A stretch of DNA of 64,000 nt from Dehalogenimonas sp. 4OHTPN (GCF_040448695.1 NZ_CP159307.1:1550001-1614000), one strand, 5' to 3'; positions 1-8,958 are shown, numbered from the stretch's first letter. Made by a program: numbers and translations. Notes: generated by a model not told the origin, from the sequence alone.

Positions 1-2551
1 CACCTTCCGGCATCTGACCGTGACCGACTATGAAAGAAACCTCAGGCACTAGTTTCTTGAGCCGCTCAGCGATGAAGTAGATGCTTTGAACGCGGTTGTG
101 GACAAAGAAAACCTGGCCGCCTCGCTCCTTCTCCCGCAGGATAGCTTCGCGTACCAGGTGGTCGTCGTAGCCGGAAACGAAAGTCTTGACCGGCAGCCGC
201 TCGTTCGGCGGCGTTTCGATGACGCTCAGGTCGCGTACCCCTACCAGCGACAGATGCAGGGTGCGGGGGATGGGGGTAGCCGACAGAGTAAGCACGTCAA
301 CTTCCTGCCTCATCCGCTTCAAAAACTCCTTATGCATCACCCCGAAACGCTGTTCTTCGTCAATGATGAGGAGACCCAACTTCTTGAAATGGACATCAGG
401 CTGCAGCAGGCGGTGGGTGCCGATCAGGATATCTATGCCGCCGTGCTCCAGAGATTCCAGGATTGCTTTCTGCTCTTTATCGCTACGGAAGCGGGAAATC
501 ACCCCCACTTTCACCGGGAAGGCAGCAAGGCGGCTCTTAAAGGTTGAGTAATGCTGCTGGGCTAGCACGGTGGTCGGTACCAGCACAGCCACCTGCTTGC
601 CGTCCATGACCGCTTTAAAGGCGGCACGCAGCGCCACCTCGGTCTTACCATAGCCGACATCGCCCAGGATTAGGCGATCCATCGGTATGGGCTTCTCCAT
701 GTCTTCCTTGACTTCAGCCAAAGCCCGGGACTGGTCCGGCGTCTCCACGTAAGGAAAGGAACCTTCCAGTTCCCGCTGCCACATCGTGTCGCGTGAGTAG
801 GCGTAGCCGGGGACGACCTGGCGGGCGGCGTAAAGCTCGATGAGCTCGGCGGCCACCTCTTCGGCGGCGGCTTTAGCCCGTTCTTTGGAACGCGCCCACT
901 CCTGGGTACTCAAACGGTTCAGAACCGGGGGTTCGCCGTCACCGCCGACGTAGCGGCTAACCCGGTCAACCTGATCCGTCGGCACATACAACCGGTCCCC
1001 GGAGGCATATTCCAACTGCAAATATTCGCGTCGAGCGCCGGAAACTTCCATAATGACGATGCCGCCGAATCTGGCGACGCCATGATCGATATGAACGACA
1101 TAGTCTCCCGGAGTTAATTCAGGCAGGAAAAGCCTTTGTGCCTGAGCGCTTCGGCGAGGGCGAGAGCGTTCCTTGACGAAACCAAACAACTCAGCATCAG
1201 TAAAAAAGAAGGTTGTTCCAGCCAGGACCCATCCCCGATCCAGCAAAGCGTGGGCCAGGGTAATGGTGCCAGCGGCCGGCGGCGCGGCAAGACTGCTGGT
1301 GAAGTGGTAAGGAACACCCGCCTCAGAGAACAGCTCCTTCAGCCGGTCAGATTGATAACTGGCTACCACCAGACGCGAACCTTGATCTCTAAGCTCATTA
1401 ACCCTAGTGAAAAATGAATTCAGCCGCCCGGCATAACTGGGCGCCGGCATAAGCGGCAGTTCAATAACGCCACCCTCCCCGGATCCCCACGAAGACAATT
1501 CAGCGGTCTGAAACGAAGCTGTGCTTGCACTTATTGACTTCCAAGGTAGATAAGGCATAGGGAAATCGGCCGGCAGTTCGGCCGCGGCGGTCTTCTCGGC
1601 GCGCAGAGTCTCTGCTTCCCGGCTAAGAATTCCCCAGGCTTGTTCGACCGCGACCGGCTCATCAATAATTACCAGGGAATCCGGTGAAAGGAATTCTAGG
1701 AGCGAAGACCGGTTTTGGTATGGTGCCCAGAAAGCCGCTGTTTCCGGCCGGTTGCCGCGCTTCAACCCGTCAAGTTCTTCAGCCAGCTCGCCGCGCATTT
1801 CCTCGGCAATCCCGTCCAGGTCAATCCACGGCAGCAGTTCCGGTTCGAGCAGCAGAGTGGCTGGGCTGAAACTCACGTGATCCAGCGATTTCAGCGAACG
1901 CTGAGTAGCGGCGTCAAATATGTGGATCCTATCGATAACATCTCCGAAAAACTCCATGCGTACCGGGTTGTCGCCGGCGGGCGAAAAAACATCCATAATG
2001 CCGCCCCGCCGGGCAAAAGTCCCGGGAGTTTCAACCAGATGTTCAGCCCGGTACCCTATGCTTGCGAGTTTTCGCGCCAACTCCAGCGGAGGCGTTTCAG
2101 TACCCGCAGCAACAGTGATCCAGCTGCCTCTGAAAGTCTCCGGATCAGGCAAAGGCCGCAGCAAGGCATCAGGAGCGACAATGGTAATTAAAGGTTTCGA
2201 TACTGGATGCCCGCCGATTTCAGCCAGCGCGCGAACCGTGTCAAGTTCAGTCCCCCTGTCGACAGCTGCCCGCTGGTATGGCAGAAGATCGGGGCCAGGG
2301 AAGAGCCGTACAACATCTTCGCTCAGCCACAAAGCAAGCTGCTCGGTTAGATTGCGGGCTTTTTCGGCGTTGGCTGTGATCACCAGTCCCGGCCGGCGCA
2401 ATTGGTTAAACAATGCGCCGATCAAGTACGGCCTGGCAGCCTCGTTAACCGAAAAACGGCTGATGGTCTGCCGCTTTCGGCGGTTATCAGACAGCCAGTC
2501 ACAGAGAGGCTGAGATTCGGTAATCAGTGGGAACAGCCCGTTAAGATTCAT
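1..2551 (-). CDS. mfd: Transcription-repair coupling factor Mfd (partial, N-terminal ~850 residues)
   Basis: Mfd is the ATP-driven DNA translocase that removes RNA polymerase stalled at lesions and recruits UvrA. Reading from an ATG at 2551, the frame stays open for 850 codons to the left edge, so the last roughly 300 residues are outside the window. Visible parts in order are the UvrB-like N-terminal module, the RNAP-interaction (CarD-like) stretch around ELTPGDYVVHIDHGVARFGG, helicase motif I GDVGYGKTEVALR, the DEEQ box (IDEEQRF), motif III TLSATPIPRTL, and the VGHGQMPEG segment at the edge. It diverges from proB and shares a promoter region with it. No convincing Shine-Dalgarno precedes the ATG. 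Confidence 0.95.
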   Translation of the reverse strand, partial: MNLNGLFPLITESQPLCDWLSDNRRKRQTISRFSVNEAARPYLIGALFNQLRRPGLVITANAEKARNLTEQLALWLSEDVVRLFPGPDLLPYQRAAVDRGTELDTVRALAEIGGHPVSKPLITIVAPDALLRPLPDPETFRGSWITVAAGTETPPLELARKLASIGYRAEHLVETPGTFARRGGIMDVFSPAGDNPVRMEFFGDVIDRIHIFDAATQRSLKSLDHVSFSPATLLLEPELLPWIDLDGIAEEMRGELAEELDGLKRGNRPETAAFWAPYQNRSSLLEFLSPDSLVIIDEPVAVEQAWGILSREAETLRAEKTAAAELPADFPMPYLPWKSISASTASFQTAELSSWGSGEGGVIELPLMPAPSYAGRLNSFFTRVNELRDQGSRLVVASYQSDRLKELFSEAGVPYHFTSSLAAPPAAGTITLAHALLDRGWVLAGTTFFFTDAELFGFVKERSRPRRSAQAQRLFLPELTPGDYVVHIDHGVARFGGIVIMEVSGARREYLQLEYASGDRLYVPTDQVDRVSRYVGGDGEPPVLNRLSTQEWARSKERAKAAAEEVAAELIELYAARQVVPGYAYSRDTMWQRELEGSFPYVETPDQSRALAEVKEDMEKPIPMDRLILGDVGYGKTEVALRAAFKAVMDGKQVAVLVPTTVLAQQHYSTFKSRLAAFPVKVGVISRFRSDKEQKAILESLEHGGIDILIGTHRLLQPDVHFKKLGLLIIDEEQRFGVMHKEFLKRMRQEVDVLTLSATPIPRTLHLSLVGVRDLSVIETPPNERLPVKTFVSGYDDHLVREAILREKERGGQVFFVHNRVQSIYFIAERLKKLVPEVSFIVGHGQMPEG

Positions 2552-2605
2552 ATGTATGTTGTTTCTGGAAATACCCCGGGCTAGACCGGCGTCTGCCCGT
2601 GGGGC

Positions 2606-2635
2606 ATTTTACACGCGTCGGCACCGGTTGTCCAA
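2606..2635 (-). promoter_or_regulatory. Promoter of mfd
   Basis: On the minus strand, -35 TTGGAC (2630-2635) and -10 TAAAAT (2606-2611) are separated by 18 bp, with an extended TGt before the -10. It precedes the mfd ATG by about 55 bp. Confidence 0.5.
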
Positions 2636-2657
2636 AGGTAAAGGCCGTTGCTATAAT
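2628..2657 (+). promoter_or_regulatory. Promoter of proB
   Basis: -35 TTGTCC (2628-2633), 18-bp spacer, -10 TATAAT (2652-2657), 11 bp before the proB ATG. Its -35 overlaps the -35 of the divergent mfd promoter. Confidence 0.6.
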
Positions 2658-2668
2658 GCAGGAACCTT

Positions 2669-3787
2669 ATGAACGAAAAGCCGCGATACCGCCGTATCGT
2701 CATCAAACTAGGTACCAACCTCCTCACCGGCGGTACCGGCAAGCTTGATCAAACGGTCATGTCCGGCCTGGTAGCGCAGGTCGCCGCCGTTATTCGCCAC
2801 GGCAGCCAGGCAATCATCGTAACATCAGGCGCCATCGCCGCCGGGAAAGAGAAGCTGAGTGCCTATAAAAAGCACCGGGACATTCCCTACAAGCAAGTGT
2901 TAGCCGCGGTGGGACAAAGCCGTTTGATGAATGTTTATGAAGGGTTATTTGCCGCCCACGATCTGACCGTGGCGCAGGCGCTCTTAACCCGGACCGACCT
3001 GAGCGACCGTTCCGGCTACCTCAACGCCCGCAACACACTGCTGGCGATAATGGAACTTGGCGTCATCGCTATTGTGAATGAAAACGACGTGGTGGCGGTG
3101 GACGAGATTCAAGAAGCCAAATTCGGCGATAACGACAGCCTTTCAGCGATGGTGGCCAATCTGGTTGACGCAGACTTGCTGCTTATTCTGTCTGACGTCA
3201 ACGGCTTGTATACCGCCAATCCACGGAGCGACCCTGAAGCCCGGCTCATCCCGGTTGTCGAGCGGATCACCGCCGAGATCGAAGCGCTGGCCGGCGGCGC
3301 CGGCAGTGCGGCTGGCACCGGGGGCATGATCACCAAAATCGAAGCCGCTAAACTGGCCACGGCTTCAGGTGTCCATGTCATCATTGCTTCCGGAAGGTTG
3401 GATAAAGTTATCGAGCAGATTGCCGTCGGAGACTGCCCCGGGACCCACTTTCTTCCCCAGGCATTTCCGGATGCTCGTCACCGCTGGTTGGTTTCCGGGC
3501 TTTCGACCCGCGGCCGTGTACTGATTGACGAAGGTGCAGTCCGGGCTGTGATGAAATGCTCCAGCCTGCTGCCCGCAGGAATAAAGGCTGTCGAAGGTGT
3601 TTTCAAGCGCGGCGACATTGTCCGGCTAATCACCCCGGGGGGCTCCCAGTTGGGATTCGGCATCGTCAACTACGACGCCGCCGAGATCGATAAGATCAAA
3701 GGCCTGCATTCCGACGCCATCGCCGGTAAGCTAGGCCACAGCTATGGCGACGAGATTATTCACCGTAGCAACCTGGCGGTGTGCTAA
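2669..3787 (+). CDS. proB: Glutamate 5-kinase (amino-acid kinase + PUA domain)
   Basis: First step of proline synthesis: ATP-dependent phosphorylation of L-glutamate. The 372 residues fit the long form, with an amino-acid kinase domain (residues ~8-255; KLGTNLL at the start, VNENDVV and FGDNDSLSA, then GTGGMITKIEAA) and a C-terminal PUA domain (~275-360). The ATG lies 11 bp behind a TATAAT box, so the leader is very short. The partner gene proA sits about 7 kb downstream rather than next to it. Confidence 0.95.
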   Translation: MNEKPRYRRIVIKLGTNLLTGGTGKLDQTVMSGLVAQVAAVIRHGSQAIIVTSGAIAAGKEKLSAYKKHRDIPYKQVLAAVGQSRLMNVYEGLFAAHDLTVAQALLTRTDLSDRSGYLNARNTLLAIMELGVIAIVNENDVVAVDEIQEAKFGDNDSLSAMVANLVDADLLLILSDVNGLYTANPRSDPEARLIPVVERITAEIEALAGGAGSAAGTGGMITKIEAAKLATASGVHVIIASGRLDKVIEQIAVGDCPGTHFLPQAFPDARHRWLVSGLSTRGRVLIDEGAVRAVMKCSSLLPAGIKAVEGVFKRGDIVRLITPGGSQLGFGIVNYDAAEIDKIKGLHSDAIAGKLGHSYGDEIIHRSNLAVC

Positions 3788-3836
3788 CAATGGCTTACCG
3801 GCGCAACCCGATCAAGAAACAGGTCACCGGTCAGGA

Positions 3837-4163
3837 ATGACTGTCAGATATCAGGGGGGTTCGGCCAGGCTATACGCCAAGGACGTTGAGAAACCGGTGG
3901 CCGATGTGCGCTATCAGATGATGCTGACCCAGGCCACCAAATTCACCCGCATCAAGTGGTGGGGGGATTTCTCCTCCGGCAAAGAACTAAAGACGCTCGG
4001 GGAGTTCATCATTGAGTTCGATGACGGCACCCGCGGGGAAATTGTCGTCTTTAGCAGCGGAGCGGCATCAAATAAGAACGGCCGTTTTCAGTACAGTTTC
4101 AACGGCCGCGGCCGGCTCGGCGGCGGAAATTTCCGTTCCCACGGCAAGCTTACTGAAGAATAG
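3837..4163 (+). CDS. Hypothetical protein
   Basis: A 108-residue protein of unknown function. I chose the ATG at 3837, where codon use becomes ordinary and a GGTCAGGA stretch precedes it; the frame is open further upstream to 3744 but that overlaps proB. The sequence is rich in aromatic and Gly residues (IKWWGDF, FNGRGRLGGGNF) and predicted to be mostly beta strand, with no signal peptide or membrane segment. It could be co-transcribed with proB (49-bp gap). I recognise no family. Confidence 0.6.
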   Translation: MTVRYQGGSARLYAKDVEKPVADVRYQMMLTQATKFTRIKWWGDFSSGKELKTLGEFIIEFDDGTRGEIVVFSSGAASNKNGRFQYSFNGRGRLGGGNFRSHGKLTEE

Positions 4164-4178
4164 CCCAGCCGCCGTAAC

Positions 4179-4190
4179 TTCAATATTGAA
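4179..4190. repeat. 12-bp perfect palindrome between convergent genes
   Basis: TTCAATATTGAA lies between the end of the small + strand gene at 3837-4163 and the convergent end of acpP. It is too short to call a terminator; function unknown. Confidence 0.3.
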
Positions 4191-4229
4191 TGAACGTACG
4201 ACCAGCGAAAAGGGTTAAAAAAAGGGTGG

Positions 4230-4487
4230 CTAGTCCTTAACGCCTTTGGCCTTGACGTAATCGACGACATCCTTGACGGTGAGCAGTTTCTCGGCTTCCT
4301 CGTCCGGGATCTCCAGCTTGGCTTCCGGGGTAGAGAACTCTTCCTCAAGGGCCATGATTAGCTCGACCAGGTCGAGCGAGTCGGCACCCAGGTCATCGGT
4401 GAATTTGGACTCCGGGGTGACGTCCTTTTCCTCCACCGAGAGCTGCTCGACGGCGATTTTCTTGACGCGTTCCAAAACTGTGGCCAC
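4230..4487 (-). CDS. acpP: Acyl carrier protein
   Basis: Carries growing fatty acyl chains on a 4'-phosphopantetheine arm. The 85-residue protein has the attachment motif [10 protein letters not shown], with Ser in DSL as the modified residue, in an acidic four-helix sequence. The start is GTG at 4487, set by AGGAGGG five to six bases upstream. It is the last gene of the minus-strand operon yceD-rpmF-fabD-fabG-nusB-acpP and lies 15 bp after nusB. Confidence 0.97.
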   Translation of the reverse strand: MATVLERVKKIAVEQLSVEEKDVTPESKFTDDLGADSLDLVELIMALEEEFSTPEAKLEIPDEEAEKLLTVKDVVDYVKAKGVKD

Positions 4488-4502
4488 TAATACCCTCCTG
4501 AA

Positions 4503-4913
4503 TCAGTCTCGCTGAACCAGCGTCGCCACTGAACTCAGCACTCCGTTGACAAACTTGGCGGAACTTTCCGAGCCGAACTCCTTGGCCAGTTCCACCGCTT
4601 CGTTGATGGCGACTCGAACCGGGACATTATTATCGTGGAAAAGCTCGTAGATTGCAAGCCGCAAGACGTTGCGGTCAATAGGTGAAAGCTGTGACACAGG
4701 GTAAGCCGGGGCCAACCTGGTAATGATGCCATCGGCCTCGGCCTGGTGTTTCAGTGCCCCCTCAACAAGCGCCCGGGTGAAAACGTCGTTCTCGGCTGGC
4801 AGGTCGGCGCCGGCTATCTGGCGGTCAAGCACCGCCGCGGCGTCATGCCGGGCGATATCCGCTTCATAGAGAACCTTAAGGGCCAGGACCCGGGCCTCGT
4901 GGCGCTTGGTCAT
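4503..4913 (-). CDS. nusB: Transcription antitermination factor NusB
   Basis: RNA-binding factor that with NusE (S10) acts in rRNA antitermination. The 136-residue, all-helical protein shows the family pattern: ALKVLYEAD near the N terminus, SPIDRNVLRLAIYEL in the middle and NEAVELAKEFGSESSAKFVNGVL near the C terminus. It lies between fabG (4-bp gap) and acpP, so here nusB is embedded in a fatty-acid operon. Confidence 0.95.
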   Translation of the reverse strand: MTKRHEARVLALKVLYEADIARHDAAAVLDRQIAGADLPAENDVFTRALVEGALKHQAEADGIITRLAPAYPVSQLSPIDRNVLRLAIYELFHDNNVPVRVAINEAVELAKEFGSESSAKFVNGVLSSVATLVQRD

Positions 4914-4917
4914 AGAC

Positions 4918-5667
4918 TTACAGGGTCATTCCGCCGTCGACGGTCAGGGTCTGGCCGGTAATGTAGCGCGCTTCTTCGGAGGCCAGGAAGACGGCGGCAG
5001 CGGCTATATCCTCAGCCGCGCCGAGACTTCCCAGCGGGATGCGGGCTAGGAGCGCCTCTTTGGCTTCGCCGGTCATACCGGCGGTCATGTCGGTGACAAT
5101 AAAACCAGGCGCTATAGCATTCACTGTCACCTGCCGGGAAGCCAATTCCTTGGCCAATGACTTGGTAAAACCAATGATACCGGCCTTGGAAGCAGCATAG
5201 TTAGCCTGACCGGCGTTGCCGGAAAGACCGATTACGGATGACAGGTTGATAATCCGCCCGCCGCCACGACTCTTGAGCATTGGACGCAGCGCGGCGCGGC
5301 AACAGAGGTAAACACTCTTCAAATTGGTATCCAGGACGGCGTCCCAGTCTTCTTCACTCATCCGCAGGAGGAGGCCGTCGCGGGTGATGCCGGCGTTGTT
5401 GATCAGGATGTCCAGACGACCGAAGCTGGCACTCGCGGCTTCGATAACCCGGACCGCTTCGGCGGCGGTTGATACATTGCCCTGTACCGGCACGGCCTTG
5501 CCGCCGGCGGCGTTGATTTCGTCAGCGATCTTGGAAGCTGAATCGGACAGGCTGTTCAGAACCAGAGACGCGCCTTCGGCGGCGAAGCGGCGGGCAATCG
5601 CGGCGCCAATACCTCGGCCAGCGCCGGTGACTACGGCGACTTTGCCTTCCAGCCGCCTCAATTCCAT
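4918..5667 (-). CDS. fabG: 3-oxoacyl-ACP reductase FabG
   Basis: NADPH-dependent short-chain dehydrogenase that reduces beta-ketoacyl-ACP in fatty acid elongation. The 249 residues carry the TGAGRGIG cofactor loop (residues ~15-22), NNAG (~90), catalytic Ser in NLSSVIG, and the YAASK motif (Tyr and Lys). Its ATG at 5667 overlaps the end of fabD, suggesting translational coupling. Confidence 0.96.
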   Translation of the reverse strand: MELRRLEGKVAVVTGAGRGIGAAIARRFAAEGASLVLNSLSDSASKIADEINAAGGKAVPVQGNVSTAAEAVRVIEAASASFGRLDILINNAGITRDGLLLRMSEEDWDAVLDTNLKSVYLCCRAALRPMLKSRGGGRIINLSSVIGLSGNAGQANYAASKAGIIGFTKSLAKELASRQVTVNAIAPGFIVTDMTAGMTGEAKEALLARIPLGSLGAAEDIAAAAVFLASEEARYITGQTLTVDGGMTL

Positions 5668-6578
5668 GGATTAGCCTGAAGGTTTTTAATTGCCTGCGCC
5701 TCGGAAATGTTAATCGTCTTGACGTCGCGGTTAATACGTCGGACAAGCCCGGACAGAACTTTGCCAGGGCCGATCTCGATGAACGTGCTGACTCCGGCGC
5801 CGATCATATACTCCACCGATCTCTGCCAGTAGACCGAGGTCGTCAACTGTTTGAGTAGCTCGGCCCGGATATCTTCGGCGCCGGTGATCGGCAAGCCAGT
5901 GGTATTAGCCACAATGGGGACAGCGGTGTCTTTGAAATTGAGGCGTTCGACAACTTTGCTCAAACCTTCGGCTGCCGGCGCCATCAAGGGCGTATGGAAC
6001 GCGCCGGAGACAGCCAGCGGCACTACCCTTGCGCCCTTGCCGGCCAATATTTCAGAGGCGGCGGTCATCTTATCTCGGTCACCTGAGATAACGATCTGGC
6101 CTGGCGAGTTGTAGTTGGCGACAAAGATACCGAACTCGGCGGCAGTCTGGTTGATGACGGCTTCATCCAGCCCCATCACCGCGGCCATAACACCGGGCGA
6201 CTGCTGGCTTGCCAGCTGCATCAGCCGTCCTCGTAAAGCAGCCAGTTGAACGGCATCGTCAACATCAAGCGCGCCTGCGGCAGCCAGCGCAGTATATTCG
6301 CCTAGGGAATGGCCGGCTACGAAATCAGGTTCCGGCAAAATATCCATATCACGGAGGGCGGCTAAATAAGCCAGGCTAGCCGTTATGATGGCGGGCTGGG
6401 CGATAGCCGTCTCTCTGAGTTTTTCCTCCGGGCCTTCAAAGCACAGGCGGGAGATGGAGAAACCCAATCGCTCATCCGCCGCTTTGAACACCGCCCGGGC
6501 TGAATCGTATTCTTCATAGACATCCAAACCCATACCCGGCGCCTGGGCACCCTGGCCGGGAAACACGAAGGCAAGCAT
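5658..6578 (-). CDS. fabD: Malonyl-CoA:ACP transacylase FabD
   Basis: Loads malonyl groups onto ACP for fatty acid synthesis. It has the N-terminal FVFPGQGAQ signature, the catalytic GHSLGEY motif, AVSGAFHTPLM with the second catalytic His, and the IGPGKVLSGL tail. I chose ATG 6578 (306 residues), preceded by AGGTGG; a TTG at 6614 and a GTG just upstream are alternatives adding up to 12 residues. It is third in the minus-strand operon and overlaps fabG by 10 bp. Confidence 0.95.
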   Translation of the reverse strand: MLAFVFPGQGAQAPGMGLDVYEEYDSARAVFKAADERLGFSISRLCFEGPEEKLRETAIAQPAIITASLAYLAALRDMDILPEPDFVAGHSLGEYTALAAAGALDVDDAVQLAALRGRLMQLASQQSPGVMAAVMGLDEAVINQTAAEFGIFVANYNSPGQIVISGDRDKMTAASEILAGKGARVVPLAVSGAFHTPLMAPAAEGLSKVVERLNFKDTAVPIVANTTGLPITGAEDIRAELLKQLTTSVYWQRSVEYMIGAGVSTFIEIGPGKVLSGLVRRINRDVKTINISEAQAIKNLQANPWN

Positions 6579-6638
6579 CGGTTTAACCACCTGTCGCCCC
6601 TCTCCCGTTGTCAAGCGATATCAAAGCGTGCGCCAAAA

Positions 6639-7022
6639 TTACTCGGCCTTTTTCCTGTCCTTAGCTGGCTTCTCTGGCTTCGCAGGCTTTTCCGCCTTGA
6701 CCTTTTTGTCTTTATCAGACTTAGCGGTCTTCTCCGCTTTTTCAGGCTTGGTCTTCTTTGATTTCTCGGGCTTTTCAGCTTTGGCGGTTTCGGCAGCTTC
6801 TCTGGCGGCTTTGTCGGTCTTTTCCGACTTCTTCTTAATTTTAGTCTCAAGATCCAGAACGACGCGGCCGTCGTAGACACCGCAGGACGGGCAGGCGCGA
6901 TGCGGCAGCATCGGCTGGCGGCATTGGGGACATTCCATCAATTCCTTGGGTTCCAGGTGCAAGTGACTGCGCCGTTCGCCCTGACGTGATTTACCGAGTT
7001 TCCGTTTAGGTAGCGGGGCCAT
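6639..7022 (-). CDS. rpmF: Ribosomal protein L32 with a long Lys/Glu/Ala-rich C-terminal tail
   Basis: Large-subunit ribosomal protein. Residues 1-60 are a normal zinc-ribbon L32: PKRKLGKSRQGERRSH, then C31-x2-C34 and C44-x2-C47. Residues ~62-127 form a low-complexity, highly charged tail made of repeats such as KAEKPEK and KPAKPEKPAK. Family members are usually about 55-65 residues, so the tail doubles the length. An upstream GGAG sets the ATG at 7022. It follows yceD, the usual partner of rpmF. Confidence 0.93.
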   Translation of the reverse strand: MAPLPKRKLGKSRQGERRSHLHLEPKELMECPQCRQPMLPHRACPSCGVYDGRVVLDLETKIKKKSEKTDKAAREAAETAKAEKPEKSKKTKPEKAEKTAKSDKDKKVKAEKPAKPEKPAKDRKKAE

Positions 7023-7050
7023 CTATTTCTCCATATATCCTTATTTAGTG

Positions 7051-7476
7051 TTACTGCTTGGTATTAATGCCCGGACAATCCGCCCGGCAAAGGGGTTTCA
7101 TCGGCTGGGACAGGATGATGTACTGGCGCAGAGCATCTGAAAGGTCAAGGATGTGATGTTCGTCAATGGTAAAGTTCTCTGCTGCTTCTTCAATATCCAG
7201 CGGCAGGCCGCTGGTCACATCCAGCGTTGGTAAATATTCTTCCTCGAACCTGACCTCCAGGGGACACTGGTATTCGTCAAGGCAGCGGCAGCATTCCTGG
7301 GGCAAGATCGTCTTGAAGTCCGCCTTGACTAACACCGAACGCGGCGTCCTGGTGAATTTGATTTCGCCTTTGACGTTGACCGAAACGCCTTCCACCGTCA
7401 ATGAATCGTCAATTTGATAGTCTCGCGTGGCGCCGACAAGCCCTTTTTCCAGCTGCGCCACATTAAAACTTAGCAC
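7051..7476 (-). CDS. yceD: YceD/DUF177 family protein
   Basis: A conserved protein nearly always found next to rpmF; it has been linked to 23S rRNA and ribosome assembly, but its exact role is unsettled. The 141 residues include the family motif CCRCLDEYQCPLEVRFEEEY and the C-terminal CRADCPGI. The GTG start at 7476 is fixed by GGAGG seven bases upstream. First gene of the operon with rpmF, fabD, fabG, nusB and acpP. Confidence 0.9.
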   Translation of the reverse strand: MLSFNVAQLEKGLVGATRDYQIDDSLTVEGVSVNVKGEIKFTRTPRSVLVKADFKTILPQECCRCLDEYQCPLEVRFEEEYLPTLDVTSGLPLDIEEAAENFTIDEHHILDLSDALRQYIILSQPMKPLCRADCPGINTKQ

Positions 7477-7499
7477 GCCGCATCCTCCACAAGCGTTGT

Positions 7500-7528
7500 A
7501 TTATAGACAACGACCTGTTTTAAAGCAA
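7500..7528 (-). promoter_or_regulatory. Promoter of the yceD-rpmF-fab operon
   Basis: Minus strand: -35 TTGCTT (7523-7528), 17-bp spacer, -10 TATAAT (7500-7505), about 24 bp before the yceD GTG. Confidence 0.65.
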
Positions 7529-7529
7529 G

Positions 7530-7552
7530 TTCAAGCTGAACAGGTGTTCAAG
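7530..7552. promoter_or_regulatory. Palindromic operator candidate between yceD and nhaA
   Basis: TGAACA-GG-TGTTCA (7537-7550) forms a perfect 6+6 palindrome. It overlaps a second one, TTCA-AGC-TGAA. Read on the minus strand this is CTTGAAC twice in direct orientation with an inverted half-site between. It sits just upstream of the -35 of the yceD operon and about 70-85 bp before nhaA. Confidence 0.35.
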
Positions 7553-7623
7553 TCTAAGGCTCAGTAGCACGGCAACCACATTAATTGTTAAAATAGTCGG
7601 TCATTTATTAAGGAATCAGCAAT

Positions 7624-8958
7624 ATGAGTACAGCATTCGGTAATCTCAAATTTATCAGCGCCATCGAACGTTTTCTAAAAAGGGAATCAACGGGCGGCAT
7701 CCTGCTCTTCGGGGCGGCTGTTGCCGCCATGATTATCGCCAACTCGCCCATATCGGAGTCTTACTTCCACTTCCTGCATACCAAAGCCGGTTTCAGTTTC
7801 GGAAGCTTCCAGCTTGAACTTTCACTAGCCCACTGGATCAACGACGGCTTAATGGCGCTTTTTTTCCTATTGATCGGGCTGGAAATCAAACGCGAACTCT
7901 TAGTCGGTGAGTTATCATCCCCGGCCAAGGCGGCCTTCCCGGCTTTAGGCGCTCTTGGCGGGATGATTGTTCCTGCCGCCATCTACCTGGGTTTCAACAT
8001 GGCCGAAGACGGGAATCCCCACGGGTTCGGCATTCCAATGGCCACAGATATTGCCTTCGCCCTAGGCTTTCTCATGCTTCTGGGCAACCGGGTGCCGGTA
8101 GCACTCAAGGTTTTCCTGGTTTCGCTGGCAGTCATCGACGATCTGGGCGCTATTCTGGTTATCGCCATCGGATATTCTTCCAACCTAGATTGGGCGGCCT
8201 TAGGCGGCGCGGCGGTAATTGCCGGCGCGCTTATCGCTTTGAACGCCGGGGGAGTCAAGAAACTGGTACCCTACCTGGCCTTAGGGGCAGTATTGTGGTA
8301 TCTGGTATTCCAGTCAGGCATCCATGCGACCATAGCCGGAGTGATCCTCGCCTTTACGATCCCGGTACGCCAAAAAATCACCAGCGAACAGTTTGTCGAT
8401 ACCTGCAGGCTGGAGCTGGATACTTTCGGCGGAGCGGAAGGCAAGCGGAAAAACGTCTTGCTAACTTCTGAGCAGCAGGATGCGGTCGAAAAAATCGGCG
8501 AGGCTTATGAACAGGTGCAGAATCCCCTGCTGCGGCTGGAGCATTCACTCCACCCGTTCAGCGCTTTCTTGATCATGCCGGTCTTCGCCCTGGCAAACGC
8601 GGGTGTCGCTCTCGGCGGCTCCGACGTGAACCTGATGCAGCCGGTAGCCTGGGGTATCTTAGCCGGTTTGATTATCGGCAAACCTCTCGGTATTGTCGGA
8701 ATGACATTCCTAATCAGCCGACTGGGCTGGATAAGAAAGCCGGATTCGTGCCAATGGAATCACATTATCGGAGCCGGAATCATCGGCGGAGTGGGATTCA
8801 CCATGTCAATATTCATCGCGGGATTGGCTTTCGAGGAACCCGGACTTATCGATTCCGCCAAGCTGGCAATTGTGAGCGCGTCATTGATTGCGGGCGCCGC
8901 CGGTGTGTTCTATTTATGGCGGTTGCCGCCGCCGACGTGCAAGCTCGACGAGAAATAA
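7624..8958 (+). CDS. nhaA: Na+/H+ antiporter NhaA
   Basis: Electrogenic sodium/proton antiporter of the cytoplasmic membrane, for pH and sodium homeostasis. The 444 residues carry about 11-12 membrane segments and the diagnostic stretches ATDIAFALG (double-Asp region start), VSLAVIDDLGAIL (paired transport Asp residues), HATIAGVILAF and GGVGFTMSIFIAGLAF. AAGGA precedes the ATG at 7624, and an extended -10 (TGtTAAAAT) ends at 7594. It is monocistronic and convergent with pheA. Confidence 0.96.
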   Translation: MSTAFGNLKFISAIERFLKRESTGGILLFGAAVAAMIIANSPISESYFHFLHTKAGFSFGSFQLELSLAHWINDGLMALFFLLIGLEIKRELLVGELSSPAKAAFPALGALGGMIVPAAIYLGFNMAEDGNPHGFGIPMATDIAFALGFLMLLGNRVPVALKVFLVSLAVIDDLGAILVIAIGYSSNLDWAALGGAAVIAGALIALNAGGVKKLVPYLALGAVLWYLVFQSGIHATIAGVILAFTIPVRQKITSEQFVDTCRLELDTFGGAEGKRKNVLLTSEQQDAVEKIGEAYEQVQNPLLRLEHSLHPFSAFLIMPVFALANAGVALGGSDVNLMQPVAWGILAGLIIGKPLGIVGMTFLISRLGWIRKPDSCQWNHIIGAGIIGGVGFTMSIFIAGLAFEEPGLIDSAKLAIVSASLIAGAAGVFYLWRLPPPTCKLDEK

